DNA from: a virus
Virus record (IMG/VR): IMGVR_UViG_3300023084_000110
Coordinates: 1-26,126 of that record
Reading direction: 5' to 3' (one strand)
Length of the DNA: 26,126 nucleotides
Shown here: positions 6,655-12,557 of the stretch, piece by piece
Layout of the letters: each line of letters opens with the position of its first letter
How positions within the stretch are numbered: position 1 is the first letter of the stretch
Position numbers and translations under genes: made by a program
The notes under the pieces: model-generated
Seen by the model: the letters and a program-made list of their open reading frames with translations, nothing else
Databases searched by the model: none
What the model was told of the DNA's origin: nothing

Positions 6655-6807
6655 CTAGCTTGAAGTTACCAATTTAGATTTTAAAAAATCTCGTTTACGT
6701 TTCAACTTTGATAATAGATCTAAATCCCCTCTTGTCTTAATCTTATCTATATAATTATTAAGTTCAGTTAGGTCTTTAGTCAATCTGTCAAGTTGTACTT
6801 TACTCAT
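6655..6807 (-). CDS. 50-aa basic coiled-coil protein, unknown function
   Basis: This short gene has a strong Shine-Dalgarno sequence (AAGGAG, 5 bases before the ATG) and fits exactly between its neighbours. The protein begins MSKVQLDRLTKDLTELNNYI and continues with an almost purely helical, Leu/Lys/Asp-rich sequence (DLLSKLKRKRDFLKSKL, about residues 30-46). It has heptad-like leucine spacing and no Pro or Cys. It is likely a small coiled-coil or adaptor protein; I do not recognise a family. It ends 35 bases before the next ATG, with the hairpin at 6630-6647 in between. Confidence 0.65.
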   Translation of the reverse strand: MSKVQLDRLTKDLTELNNYIDKIKTRGDLDLLSKLKRKRDFLKSKLVTSS

Positions 6808-6823
6808 AAGTTCTCCTTATTTG

Positions 6824-7258
6824 TTAACGTAAAATTAAATCGGGAAATGCCTCCTGTACTAGTTTTTTTGTGACACCTTTAATGGGAAGCTTCTTGTTGA
6901 TCATGCCAGCAAGGAGCTCTGCATCTCGAGGGTGCACGGTCTCGAGAATGTCTAAAAACATTTTCTCTCTTTTAATGGTGTTCATCTTTTCACCTGGTCC
7001 GCCTTTAATAAAATATGCCAGCTTTTTATTATGCTGTGACCAGTTAGATGGATGAGAACTTGGATCCGCAGGCTCATACGGAACTGGACCCTTGGGTAAG
7101 ATCCATTGGACCACATCATCGAAAGTACCGCGGAGGAGATCTTTCAATGCCCAGTTATTATTCTGTGCCTGTAGGAGTTTAATCTTATCAGCCTTTGTTT
7201 TGGCTTCTGATACTTTTTCTAATATTTCAAAAGTATAATGTGTTGTTTTGTTGACCAT
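6824..7258 (-). CDS. Conserved T4-like marine phage protein (DUF6433-like), unknown function
   Basis: This 144-aa protein has the layout of a hypothetical family common in T4-like cyanophages that I recall as DUF6433. It has an N-terminal helix with EKVSEAKTKADKIKLLQ (residues 14-30), an LLRGTFDD(V)VQW segment, an LPKG..PY.P loop, a KLAYFIKGG strand (79-87), IKREKMFLDILE (95-106), and a C-terminal KLVQEAFPDLI. The middle and C-terminal parts are helical and look like a protein-protein scaffold; no catalytic motif is seen. Its ATG shares a base with the RNase H stop (TAATG), with AGGA nine bases upstream. It is co-transcribed with the replication-associated genes here, so a replication or repair accessory role is possible but unproven. 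Confidence 0.6.
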   Translation of the reverse strand: MVNKTTHYTFEILEKVSEAKTKADKIKLLQAQNNNWALKDLLRGTFDDVVQWILPKGPVPYEPADPSSHPSNWSQHNKKLAYFIKGGPGEKMNTIKREKMFLDILETVHPRDAELLAGMINKKLPIKGVTKKLVQEAFPDLILR

Positions 7259-8112
7259 TAAATAAATTCCTGAATTACATCAATCAAGTTTCTGCAGTTT
7301 TTCGCGATCAGATATGGGAAAACCTTACCTTTGTTTTCATAGGGATCCTGGGTTTCAAAACTATTTATAATAGCTTTACGTACATTTTCAGGGGTAGACG
7401 GATTGACCAGGTCAATCATCATTTTGTTACGTTGGTAGTTACGATACACCGCTTCACCTAAAGCTTTAGGATCTTCTAGTAGTGATTCTTTCTTTTTCTT
7501 GGATAGAATGTTTTGACGCTTACCCTCTACTAGGAATGTATCGTCATCGGAAAGAACATTTGGTACACCATCACCAGTGTCACCAGTTAGAATATGCTCT
7601 GCTAGATATGTACGTGGGTGTTCCTCCTTTACGAGCTTTTTAAGCATAGGAGAATACTGTGAAACGTTATCGAATATTTGTAGCTGTCTAAAATCTTTGT
7701 CTGCGGATACAATCATTACCTCTTCATAGTTGCCAAACTTTTGTGTGTGGTGTACTATTTCAGCAATGGCATCATCTGCTTCGCATCCCCATTCGTGTAT
7801 AACTTTATATGGAAATTCGTCTTTTAGTTCTTGGAGAACCATATTAATAATACGGAAGGCTTCATCCCAATCGATCTTAGATTCATCACGGCTTGTTTTA
7901 CGTTTACCTTTGTATTGTGGATAAACATCTTTACGCCAGTTGCCACCAGCATCTGCTACGATTACTACTTCGCCATATTGCTCTTTGAATTTTTTCCGAT
8001 ACATACGGATGGAGTTAAGGATCATGTGACGGATAAGGTTTTCGTCTCCATGATGTGCGTGTCCCATAGCAACTGGTGCGATGCTGATCCCACTATAGTC
8101 AATTAAAATCAT
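7258..8112 (-). CDS. rnh: RNase H / 5'-3' exonuclease, T4 Rnh (FEN-1 family)
   Basis: This 284-aa protein matches the T4 RNase H family, the FEN-1-like nuclease that removes RNA primers from Okazaki fragments. Metal ligands are visible in order: D5 (ILIDYSG), D54 (IVADAGGNWRK, with the conserved R60), the EADD cluster (111-114), SADKDFRQL (136-144), and the GDTGDGVPN segment (177-185), which is the helix-hairpin-like DNA-binding turn with two acidic ligands. The length is close to that of T4 Rnh (about 305). The start at 8112 has only a modest GGAAG upstream, and it lies behind promoter P2. It begins the unit that runs through PhoH to 5291. Confidence 0.9.
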   Translation of the reverse strand: MILIDYSGISIAPVAMGHAHHGDENLIRHMILNSIRMYRKKFKEQYGEVVIVADAGGNWRKDVYPQYKGKRKTSRDESKIDWDEAFRIINMVLQELKDEFPYKVIHEWGCEADDAIAEIVHHTQKFGNYEEVMIVSADKDFRQLQIFDNVSQYSPMLKKLVKEEHPRTYLAEHILTGDTGDGVPNVLSDDDTFLVEGKRQNILSKKKKESLLEDPKALGEAVYRNYQRNKMMIDLVNPSTPENVRKAIINSFETQDPYENKGKVFPYLIAKNCRNLIDVIQEFI

Positions 8113-8144
8113 TGGTCTTCCATTTTTTAATCATGTTATATAGT

Positions 8145-8173
8145 ATACTAAACTATTTAGCAGGGTTTGTAAA
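8145..8173 (-). promoter_or_regulatory. Early-type promoter P2 for rnh-phoH unit
   Basis: On the minus strand, GGGGG then TTTACA (8173-8168) is followed after 17 bp by TAGTAT (8150-8145); a better -10-like TATACT sits three bases further on. The G-run again joins directly to the TAA stop of the upstream gene (8179-8181), as at P1. The predicted start near 8138 leaves a leader of about 25 nt. The -35 region is palindromic (GGGTTTRYAAACCC), unlike the other copies. Confidence 0.68.
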
Positions 8174-8178
8174 CCCCC

Positions 8179-8427
8179 TTAATCGTAATGACCGCCAAGA
8201 ACAGCTACATGTTTAACGTCTTCTTGTAGCATTTCTGCTTCTCTGGCCTTCCATGCCTGTTCGAAACCACCTTCATGGAGATAGTTTTCGTTGTTACCCC
8301 ATAATCGTTTCGTATATGAATGATAGGTTTTTTCTACATCTTCATCGGACCAAGATTTATCGATAAGTTTTCCTTTGATAATCCAATTTAATCGATTTGC
8401 TTCTTTACGGACGAATGGTGAGCACAT
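8179..8427 (-). CDS. 82-aa hypothetical phage protein
   Basis: I do not recognise this protein. The start MCSPFVRKEANRL at 8427 is chosen because AAGGAG lies about seven bases upstream; a longer in-frame reading to 8463 has no ribosome-binding site. The sequence is rich in Trp and charged residues (NWIIKGKLIDKSWSDEDVEKTYH, KRLWGNN), suggesting a small globular helical protein. It ends HVAVLGGHYD. It follows the GIY-YIG-like gene by 60 bases and is the last gene before promoter P2, so it probably belongs to the nrdJ unit. Confidence 0.6.
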   Translation of the reverse strand: MCSPFVRKEANRLNWIIKGKLIDKSWSDEDVEKTYHSYTKRLWGNNENYLHEGGFEQAWKAREAEMLQEDVKHVAVLGGHYD

Positions 8428-8487
8428 AGAAAACTCCTTTTGGTTATCTATGAAATATTGCAAAAATGGTAACGCATGTCATAAAAA

Positions 8488-8904
8488 TTATTTCAGACTT
8501 TGTATATGTGCTCTATGAATTCTACAATTAATAATACCATTATAGTATTCATCATCCAATAATACATTTCGATCGAACTGTTCCTTTGCTTCTAGGTACC
8601 CCATTTCGCCCTTGGACTTACAGAAATATAATATCTCTCTGTAAAAGTTTTCTTCACCATGCTCAACAAGTAGCTGCTTCACAAGTTCACTGGACCCATA
8701 GTACTTACGCCAATCGGATTCAACAATCTTTCTTCTTTTTTGTTTTTTGCCTTTTAGAGGAGGAAGGGTTTTACGTGACCAAAATAATTTTTTACCAACG
8801 TATTTTTTGTTAGTAGATTGGTCAGTAATAATATAGACAAATCCCTTCCACTCTTTTAGGTCTTCTTCTGTAGGATTATATTCTTTCCCTTGATAATGCC
8901 ACAT
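8488..8904 (-). CDS. GIY-YIG-like nuclease (putative homing-endonuclease-type)
   Basis: This 138-aa protein has the GIY-YIG fold pattern in degenerate form: GFVYIIT (residues 21-27) for GIY and KKYVGKK (33-39) for YIG. A basic patch follows (SRK and KGKKQKRRK, 43-59), then KYYGSSELVKQLLVEHGEENF (68-87), and LEAKEQF with a candidate catalytic Glu near 105. Proteins of this shape are common in T4-like marine phages and are annotated as putative endonucleases. The N-terminal WHYQGKEYNPTEEDLKEW segment is shared by that subgroup (recollection). It may be a domesticated nuclease, since it lies inside an operon rather than in an intron. The ATG shares a base with the zinc-ribbon stop (TAATG). Confidence 0.65.
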   Translation of the reverse strand: MWHYQGKEYNPTEEDLKEWKGFVYIITDQSTNKKYVGKKLFWSRKTLPPLKGKKQKRRKIVESDWRKYYGSSELVKQLLVEHGEENFYREILYFCKSKGEMGYLEAKEQFDRNVLLDDEYYNGIINCRIHRAHIQSLK

Positions 8905-9044
8905 TACTCATCAATTTCTTCGAAGTCTGCCGGAGATCCACACAGTGGGCAGAACTCCGGTTTTTCCTCGACGTCCTCTGAGGGTAAGAATTCCCCAGAG
9001 TTGTCGCAGACGTCACATTCGAACCAGTATTTTGTTTCTATCAT
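8904..9044 (-). CDS. 46-aa zinc-ribbon protein (two CxxC knuckles)
   Basis: This small protein has two Cys pairs, CDVC at residues 10-13 and CPLC at 32-35, separated by an acidic linker, with a Trp-Phe just before the first knuckle. This is the geometry of a single rubredoxin-like or zinc-ribbon domain. The remainder is very acidic (ending ADFEEIDE). AAGG lies a few bases before the ATG. It sits directly downstream of the class II ribonucleotide reductase (8-base gap), so it could be an electron-transfer or regulatory partner of that enzyme, or a transcription-modulating ribbon. The latter is equally possible because such ribbons are common in phages. The stop overlaps the next ATG (TAATG). 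Confidence 0.7.
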   Translation of the reverse strand: MIETKYWFECDVCDNSGEFLPSEDVEEKPEFCPLCGSPADFEEIDE

Positions 9045-9052
9045 TTTTTGCC

Positions 9053-11281
9053 TTAGAATGCGATTTCACAGGCACCACCTTGACATGCTGTTGCGCCCAT
9101 CGTATCAATATCAGTAAACCTCTTTTCACTCAGCTGGGTCACAAAATCTACTGCGGCAAAGTTCTGTTGGATCTTAGTCCATTTATGTAATAGGAATACG
9201 TCCTTCAAACAATACTCCGTTTCTTTCATATCACCCATAAAATAGTTATCAGCAAACTTCTTGAAACGACGAATCCATTCCTTATTAATATCAGAAACCT
9301 CTCCACGATATTGTTCATCCATTTGAGCAACCGAACAAGCGTCCCATAGATCTCTGAAACCGGATTTACGTGTATCAACGATAAGACCAGAAGCAAAGAG
9401 AGCTGCTTTACCGTATTTATCGACGATTTGGTCTTCAGTCATGATTTCTGTCATAGGTGCTTGAGCAAAGTCCTTATCACCAGAACCAGCCAAGAAACTA
9501 ATACCAGCAAAGCTGTGGCGGTTGTCATATACATAATCCTCTACCTGTCCCCACATGTGAGGTTGAACTGTTACAGTATTTGAAACGTTATGTCGCACGC
9601 GCGAGTCCGCGCATCTGTCTGGATTAGTACCTTCCTCGACCCAATTCTGTTGAACCATTTTTACTTTTTCTAATAGAGCTGTACCATATAGGTCTTCTTT
9701 ATATAAAGATCCTTCTGGTGAGATAACTGGGAAAGCTACACAGTAATCTGTATTAGATGCAGACCATACTGATTCCTCGACCATATATGGATTTGAAGTA
9801 GCGATTAGTTGTGCAACCTCTGATTCTTTATTTAACTGGACGTGACGTAGATACCTGGCAGAATGCTCAGCATGAATACCACTAGCTGTTTGAAGTAGTA
9901 CTGACGCATTGCCAGATGGTTTAACACATGTTGTCCGTGCTGCCGGATTGATACCGATAAGGGCAGAAACTTCTTCATTAACCGATTTAACAATGCGAGC
10001 GCCTTCTCTTTGAACCTGGTCATCTAACAGAATGTCCGGGTTATTCATCCACCCAGTAATTGATACGCCTAACAGAGCTTCTCGATCAAATATTTTTTTA
10101 CTGGTGGGACCTAGATATTTAAAGTCTGTATATCCTGCTTGGAGTGTACCCATAATGGATGCTGCCCGGCAGGCTTTAAAGAACTCAGAGGTGCTCGTAC
10201 ATTTACCGCCATTGATTTCTGTCAGGTTACAACCTTGCCAACCAGACTCTCCATCGATTTGTGGATACATACCAATCTCAACACATGGATTCGTAGTAAA
10301 GTCCTTATCGTCAACAAAATAAAATCCAGGCTCACCAAATTCTTTAATTGATTGCATTATAGTTCTAAATTGATCCCGAGAGATCTCGTCACGAACAATC
10401 ACTGCAGAGTTATTACTACGTCCACGTTGTGGGTTATCAACAAACCAATTACCAGTTTTAGCATTAATCATTTCTTCATCATCTGCACTAAACAAACAAA
10501 TGGTTGCGGAGCGGCGTACACCGCCGGCTAGCACGGCGTCAGCCGCATGCATTGCAATGTCATACACTTCAATAGGCTTCAATCTGTCACGCCCAGATAA
10601 TACGATTCCTTGAAGCATATGCTCAATTTTATCTAGCGCACGACGAAGTGGTTCTGGACCTGGTGCTTTAAATCCGCCAGAGATTTTTGAACCTTTTGGA
10701 CGGATGTTTTGCAGATCGAAGTAAACCTTGCGACCTTCGAAGTCAGGATGCGTACCACCGCCGACAAAAAAAGAAGACATAAGGACTGAAAGAGAATCCG
10801 CCCAGCCTTCAATGGAATCTTCAATCACATAACCCTTGGCTTGTTTCTTACGCTCTGCAACATTAGGGAGTTTTGCAACATGATGATTTTGTACACTGAA
10901 GCCAGCACCTGCGCCACATAGTAAAATGTAAAAGAGCTCACCAAAAAAGGCCGCACGGTCCGCGTAGGAGCTCGTACAGTTATACATTCTCATCTGGTGC
11001 TTACGTAACTGCTCTCCGCCAAATTGCAGCGCTCTCTGAGCGCCTAGTGCATACTGTAGCTTATACAGGGATTCTGCCTCATCAATATACTGGGCAAGCT
11101 CTGGGGTCATTTTGTCAGCATAATATTCACGATGCATATCCATGACACGGGCTACAGATTCCTCCCATGTTTCATATCTATCTTTATCCTCACTCCATCT
11201 GCTGTATCCTTCATAAAATTTAGTTTCTGACATTAACTTCCTAGTATTTTTATCTGGGTTATTAGGAATGAGTTTGAGCAT
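9053..11281 (-). CDS. nrdJ: Class II (adenosylcobalamin-dependent) ribonucleoside-triphosphate reductase
   Basis: This 742-aa protein resembles the monomeric class II RNR of the Lactobacillus leichmannii RTPR type, which makes deoxyribonucleotides using adenosylcobalamin as radical source. Active-site features are C102 in MYNCTSS (one of the redox Cys pair), NPCVEI (331-336, with C333 as the thiyl radical Cys and E335), C351 in GCNLTEIN (the second redox Cys) and KPSGNASVLL in the phosphate-binding region. A C-terminal redox pair lies at C733 and C738 in the CQGGAC tail. It needs no beta subunit, and none is nearby. AAAGGA lies eight bases before the ATG. T4 and most cyanophages carry class I NrdAB instead. 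The product supports phage DNA synthesis and implies that B12 is available in the host. Confidence 0.93.
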   Translation of the reverse strand: MLKLIPNNPDKNTRKLMSETKFYEGYSRWSEDKDRYETWEESVARVMDMHREYYADKMTPELAQYIDEAESLYKLQYALGAQRALQFGGEQLRKHQMRMYNCTSSYADRAAFFGELFYILLCGAGAGFSVQNHHVAKLPNVAERKKQAKGYVIEDSIEGWADSLSVLMSSFFVGGGTHPDFEGRKVYFDLQNIRPKGSKISGGFKAPGPEPLRRALDKIEHMLQGIVLSGRDRLKPIEVYDIAMHAADAVLAGGVRRSATICLFSADDEEMINAKTGNWFVDNPQRGRSNNSAVIVRDEISRDQFRTIMQSIKEFGEPGFYFVDDKDFTTNPCVEIGMYPQIDGESGWQGCNLTEINGGKCTSTSEFFKACRAASIMGTLQAGYTDFKYLGPTSKKIFDREALLGVSITGWMNNPDILLDDQVQREGARIVKSVNEEVSALIGINPAARTTCVKPSGNASVLLQTASGIHAEHSARYLRHVQLNKESEVAQLIATSNPYMVEESVWSASNTDYCVAFPVISPEGSLYKEDLYGTALLEKVKMVQQNWVEEGTNPDRCADSRVRHNVSNTVTVQPHMWGQVEDYVYDNRHSFAGISFLAGSGDKDFAQAPMTEIMTEDQIVDKYGKAALFASGLIVDTRKSGFRDLWDACSVAQMDEQYRGEVSDINKEWIRRFKKFADNYFMGDMKETEYCLKDVFLLHKWTKIQQNFAAVDFVTQLSEKRFTDIDTMGATACQGGACEIAF

Positions 11282-11298
11282 CGATAAAATCCTTTCTG

Positions 11299-11317
11299 GC
11301 CATAAACGACATATGGC
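11299..11317 (-). promoter_or_regulatory. Hairpin in the nrdJ leader
   Basis: On the minus strand, GCCATA (11317-11312) and TATGGC (11304-11299) form a 6-bp stem with a 7-nt loop, ending just upstream of the AAAGGA Shine-Dalgarno sequence of nrdJ. The leader from the predicted start near 11332 is only about 50 nt, too short for a cobalamin riboswitch. The hairpin may position or protect the ribosome-binding site. Confidence 0.4.
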
Positions 11318-11338
11318 AGTTGTTACTGACTTAAATAC

Positions 11339-11367
11339 ATTATATATGATTATTGTGATTTAGAAAA
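11339..11367 (-). promoter_or_regulatory. Promoter P3 for nrdJ, with perfect -10
   Basis: On the minus strand, GGGG then TTTTCT (11367-11362) is followed after exactly 17 bp by a consensus TATAAT (11344-11339). The -35 hexamer is weaker than in the other copies, but the G-run and the spacing are kept. Transcription should start near 11332. Its -35 lies back to back with that of a plus-strand promoter (11384-11389), so the two are divergent. The whole 134-bp gap 11282-11415 is occupied by these promoters and the nrdJ leader; I see no gene in it. Confidence 0.68.
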
Positions 11368-11383
11368 CCCCTAAAAATGGGGG

Positions 11384-11411
11384 TTTACAGAATTATTTTT
11401 TCTGATATAAT
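11384..11411 (+). promoter_or_regulatory. Divergent plus-strand promoter reading antisense into the spanin genes
   Basis: On the plus strand, GGGGG followed by TTTACA (11384-11389), a 16-bp spacer, and a perfect TATAAT (11406-11411) give the best sigma-70-like match among the family in this window. Initiation near 11418 would make RNA complementary to the 3' end of the outer-spanin gene and beyond. A hairpin at 11427-11451 (two 5-bp stem segments around a GAT loop, followed by TTTAT) begins about nine bases into that RNA and might terminate or stabilise it. No plausible plus-strand gene follows. Confidence 0.6.
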
Positions 11412-11415
11412 TAAT

Positions 11416-11799
11416 CTACTGATTTTCCGAAGTGGATGGATCATCCTTCGGTTTATCCGGTGTAAGCGCTTCTTCATAGTATGCAATTATTGCTTGTTGG
11501 TCTTTCACATACCGGCGAAGATCTGCTATACCAATGGCTAGATTCTCATAACCCTTAGGGGTAATAGTAAACATAACTACGTTTCCAGTCTTCGATTGGA
11601 TCTCGGTTAGTTTCTCTTCTAGATTTTCTTCTGTAATTACAAACCAATCGACTGGAGGGAATTCTACAGCTTTAGGCCGTTCTTGGATAGGAATATTTTG
11701 TTCCTGGTATTCAGTTGTTACTACTACTTCCGGTTCCGGTGTTCTCCCCAGACACCCCATCAGTAGTATCGGGCTTGTCAGAAGGAGGAGTAGTTTCAT
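11416..11799 (-). CDS. Outer-membrane spanin lipoprotein (o-spanin, Rz1-like), 127 aa
   Basis: From the start at 11799 the protein begins with a lipoprotein signal, MKLLLLLTSPILLMGC, with lipobox L-M-G-C and the lipidated Cys at residue 16. A short Pro-rich stretch follows (RTPEPE...IPIQERPKAVEFPPVDW), then a helical part (ENLEEKLTEIQ; IADLRRYVKDQQAIIAYYEE) and a Pro/Ser tail. Spanins join inner and outer membranes in the last step of lysis of Gram-negative hosts. The upstream in-frame ATG at 11862 would bury the signal peptide. The first 89 bp overlap the 3' end of the i-spanin gene in another frame, the classic partly overlapping spanin arrangement. It is the last gene of the late block. 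Confidence 0.78.
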   Translation of the reverse strand: MKLLLLLTSPILLMGCLGRTPEPEVVVTTEYQEQNIPIQERPKAVEFPPVDWFVITEENLEEKLTEIQSKTGNVVMFTITPKGYENLAIGIADLRRYVKDQQAIIAYYEEALTPDKPKDDPSTSENQ

Positions 11800-12160
11800 C
11801 TTGGATCCGCCCAATAAGTTTGTTAACGGCGTTGTTAACTCTGTCTTCAAGTCCTTGTGCATTCGTTAATGCCTCCATAGTCAAATCGATTTTTGCAAAA
11901 ACACCTCTTAGCTTATCAAGATGCTCCTGGGATTGTTGTAACCTTTTAGTAAGGTCTTTATTTAATTGTTCGTTCTTTTTCGCATCGGCTGCCATTTTCT
12001 CTACAGTGTTCTGTAATGTTTCGGCAGCGGATTTTAGTTTAACATTGTTTTCTCTTAAAGTACTTATGGTAGCTTCAGACCAAAGATAATACTGGTATCC
12101 ACCGTATCCAACACTGGACAATAAGCCTGCAACAATGATAATTAAATATAGCTTAGCCAT
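11711..12160 (-). CDS. Inner-membrane spanin (i-spanin, Rz-like), 149 aa
   Basis: The protein has an N-terminal membrane anchor (about residues 4-26, KLYLIIIVAGLLSSVG.... YYLW) and then a long charged coiled coil (about 33-115, TLRENNVKLKSAAETLQ ... NKLIGRIQDE). It ends in a disordered Pro/Thr/Ser/Gly tail. This is the N-in, periplasm-facing topology of Rz-type i-spanins. Its disordered 3' part is exactly where the lipoprotein partner's signal sequence is encoded in another frame (11711-11799). The ATG overlaps the upstream gene's stop by 8 bases (ATGGCTAA). No annotated-type endolysin is visible in this window, so lysis genes are probably dispersed, as in other T4-like phages. Confidence 0.75.
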   Translation of the reverse strand: MAKLYLIIIVAGLLSSVGYGGYQYYLWSEATISTLRENNVKLKSAAETLQNTVEKMAADAKKNEQLNKDLTKRLQQSQEHLDKLRGVFAKIDLTMEALTNAQGLEDRVNNAVNKLIGRIQDETTPPSDKPDTTDGVSGENTGTGSSSNN

Positions 12161-12557
12161 TGTATTTACTAAACCTTTTCAGCAAAACTGGCGGACGATT
12201 TTTCTTACGTCTGCGATCAGTCATATTTATTGGTATACCTAGACGACGTCTTAGAATGTGTTTCGGTAGCATTGGACCCATATCTCTAGTGTCATGTGGA
12301 ATTCCAGCATCAGCTGTGGTAGTCATTTCTTCTTGGACGTCCTCAGGTAAACGGGATTTGGCATTCTCTTTACCATGGACTGTATCGTGCCAGTGCCAGT
12401 CGTGACCACTGTAGACATTCTTCTTTTTAACTTCGATTCTATACTCACCTGTGTGACGATCATTGTGGTCGTAGTTTTTACGAACTCTCCAAGTCTCACC
12501 TTTATGTTGGGTATGGATCTCTCCGTCAGGTCCGCCTCTGGTCCATTTCCGTTTCAT
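12153..12557 (-). CDS. 134-aa basic hypothetical phage protein
   Basis: I do not recognise this protein. It is rich in His, Arg, Lys and Trp, with a KRKWTRGGPDGEIHTQHKGE N-terminus, a GETWRVRKNYD...TGEYRIEVKKK beta-hairpin-like region, a DWHWHD cluster (about residues 53-58), and a GIPHDTRDMGPMLPKH segment. The C-terminus is highly basic (RRRKKNRPP). The His/Trp cluster might bind metal or DNA, but no known site is matched. It lies in the late block between a conserved virion-region gene and the spanins and overlaps both neighbours (ATGA upstream, 8 bases downstream), so a late role, structural or lysis-linked, is likely. Confidence 0.6.
   Translation of the reverse strand: MKRKWTRGGPDGEIHTQHKGETWRVRKNYDHNDRHTGEYRIEVKKKNVYSGHDWHWHDTVHGKENAKSRLPEDVQEEMTTTADAGIPHDTRDMGPMLPKHILRRRLGIPINMTDRRRKKNRPPVLLKRFSKYNG

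Noticed and set aside
7372-7379. TATAAATA octamer inside rnh as a late promoter
   Set aside because: It lies within coding sequence about 110 bases before a gene that already has coupling to rnh; chance occurrence is likely at this base composition.
11282-11338. Cobalamin riboswitch in front of the B12-dependent RNR
   Set aside because: The leader is only about 50 nt with one small hairpin; no B12-box-like sequence or room for the aptamer.
11362-11388. Hairpin AAACCCC...GGGGTTT as an intrinsic terminator for the late block
   Set aside because: The U-tract is poor (TTTTCT), and the symmetry is fully explained by two inverted promoter -35 regions. It may still fold in read-through RNA, but I do not call it a terminator.
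11800-11862. Longer start for the o-spanin
   Set aside because: It would put 21 polar residues before the lipoprotein signal peptide, which must be N-terminal.
11715-12089. Plus-strand open frame opposite the i-spanin gene, downstream of the antisense promoter
   Set aside because: Its hydrophobic composition is the mirror of the coiled-coil and Ser/Thr tail; no Shine-Dalgarno. The promoter is better read as giving antisense RNA.
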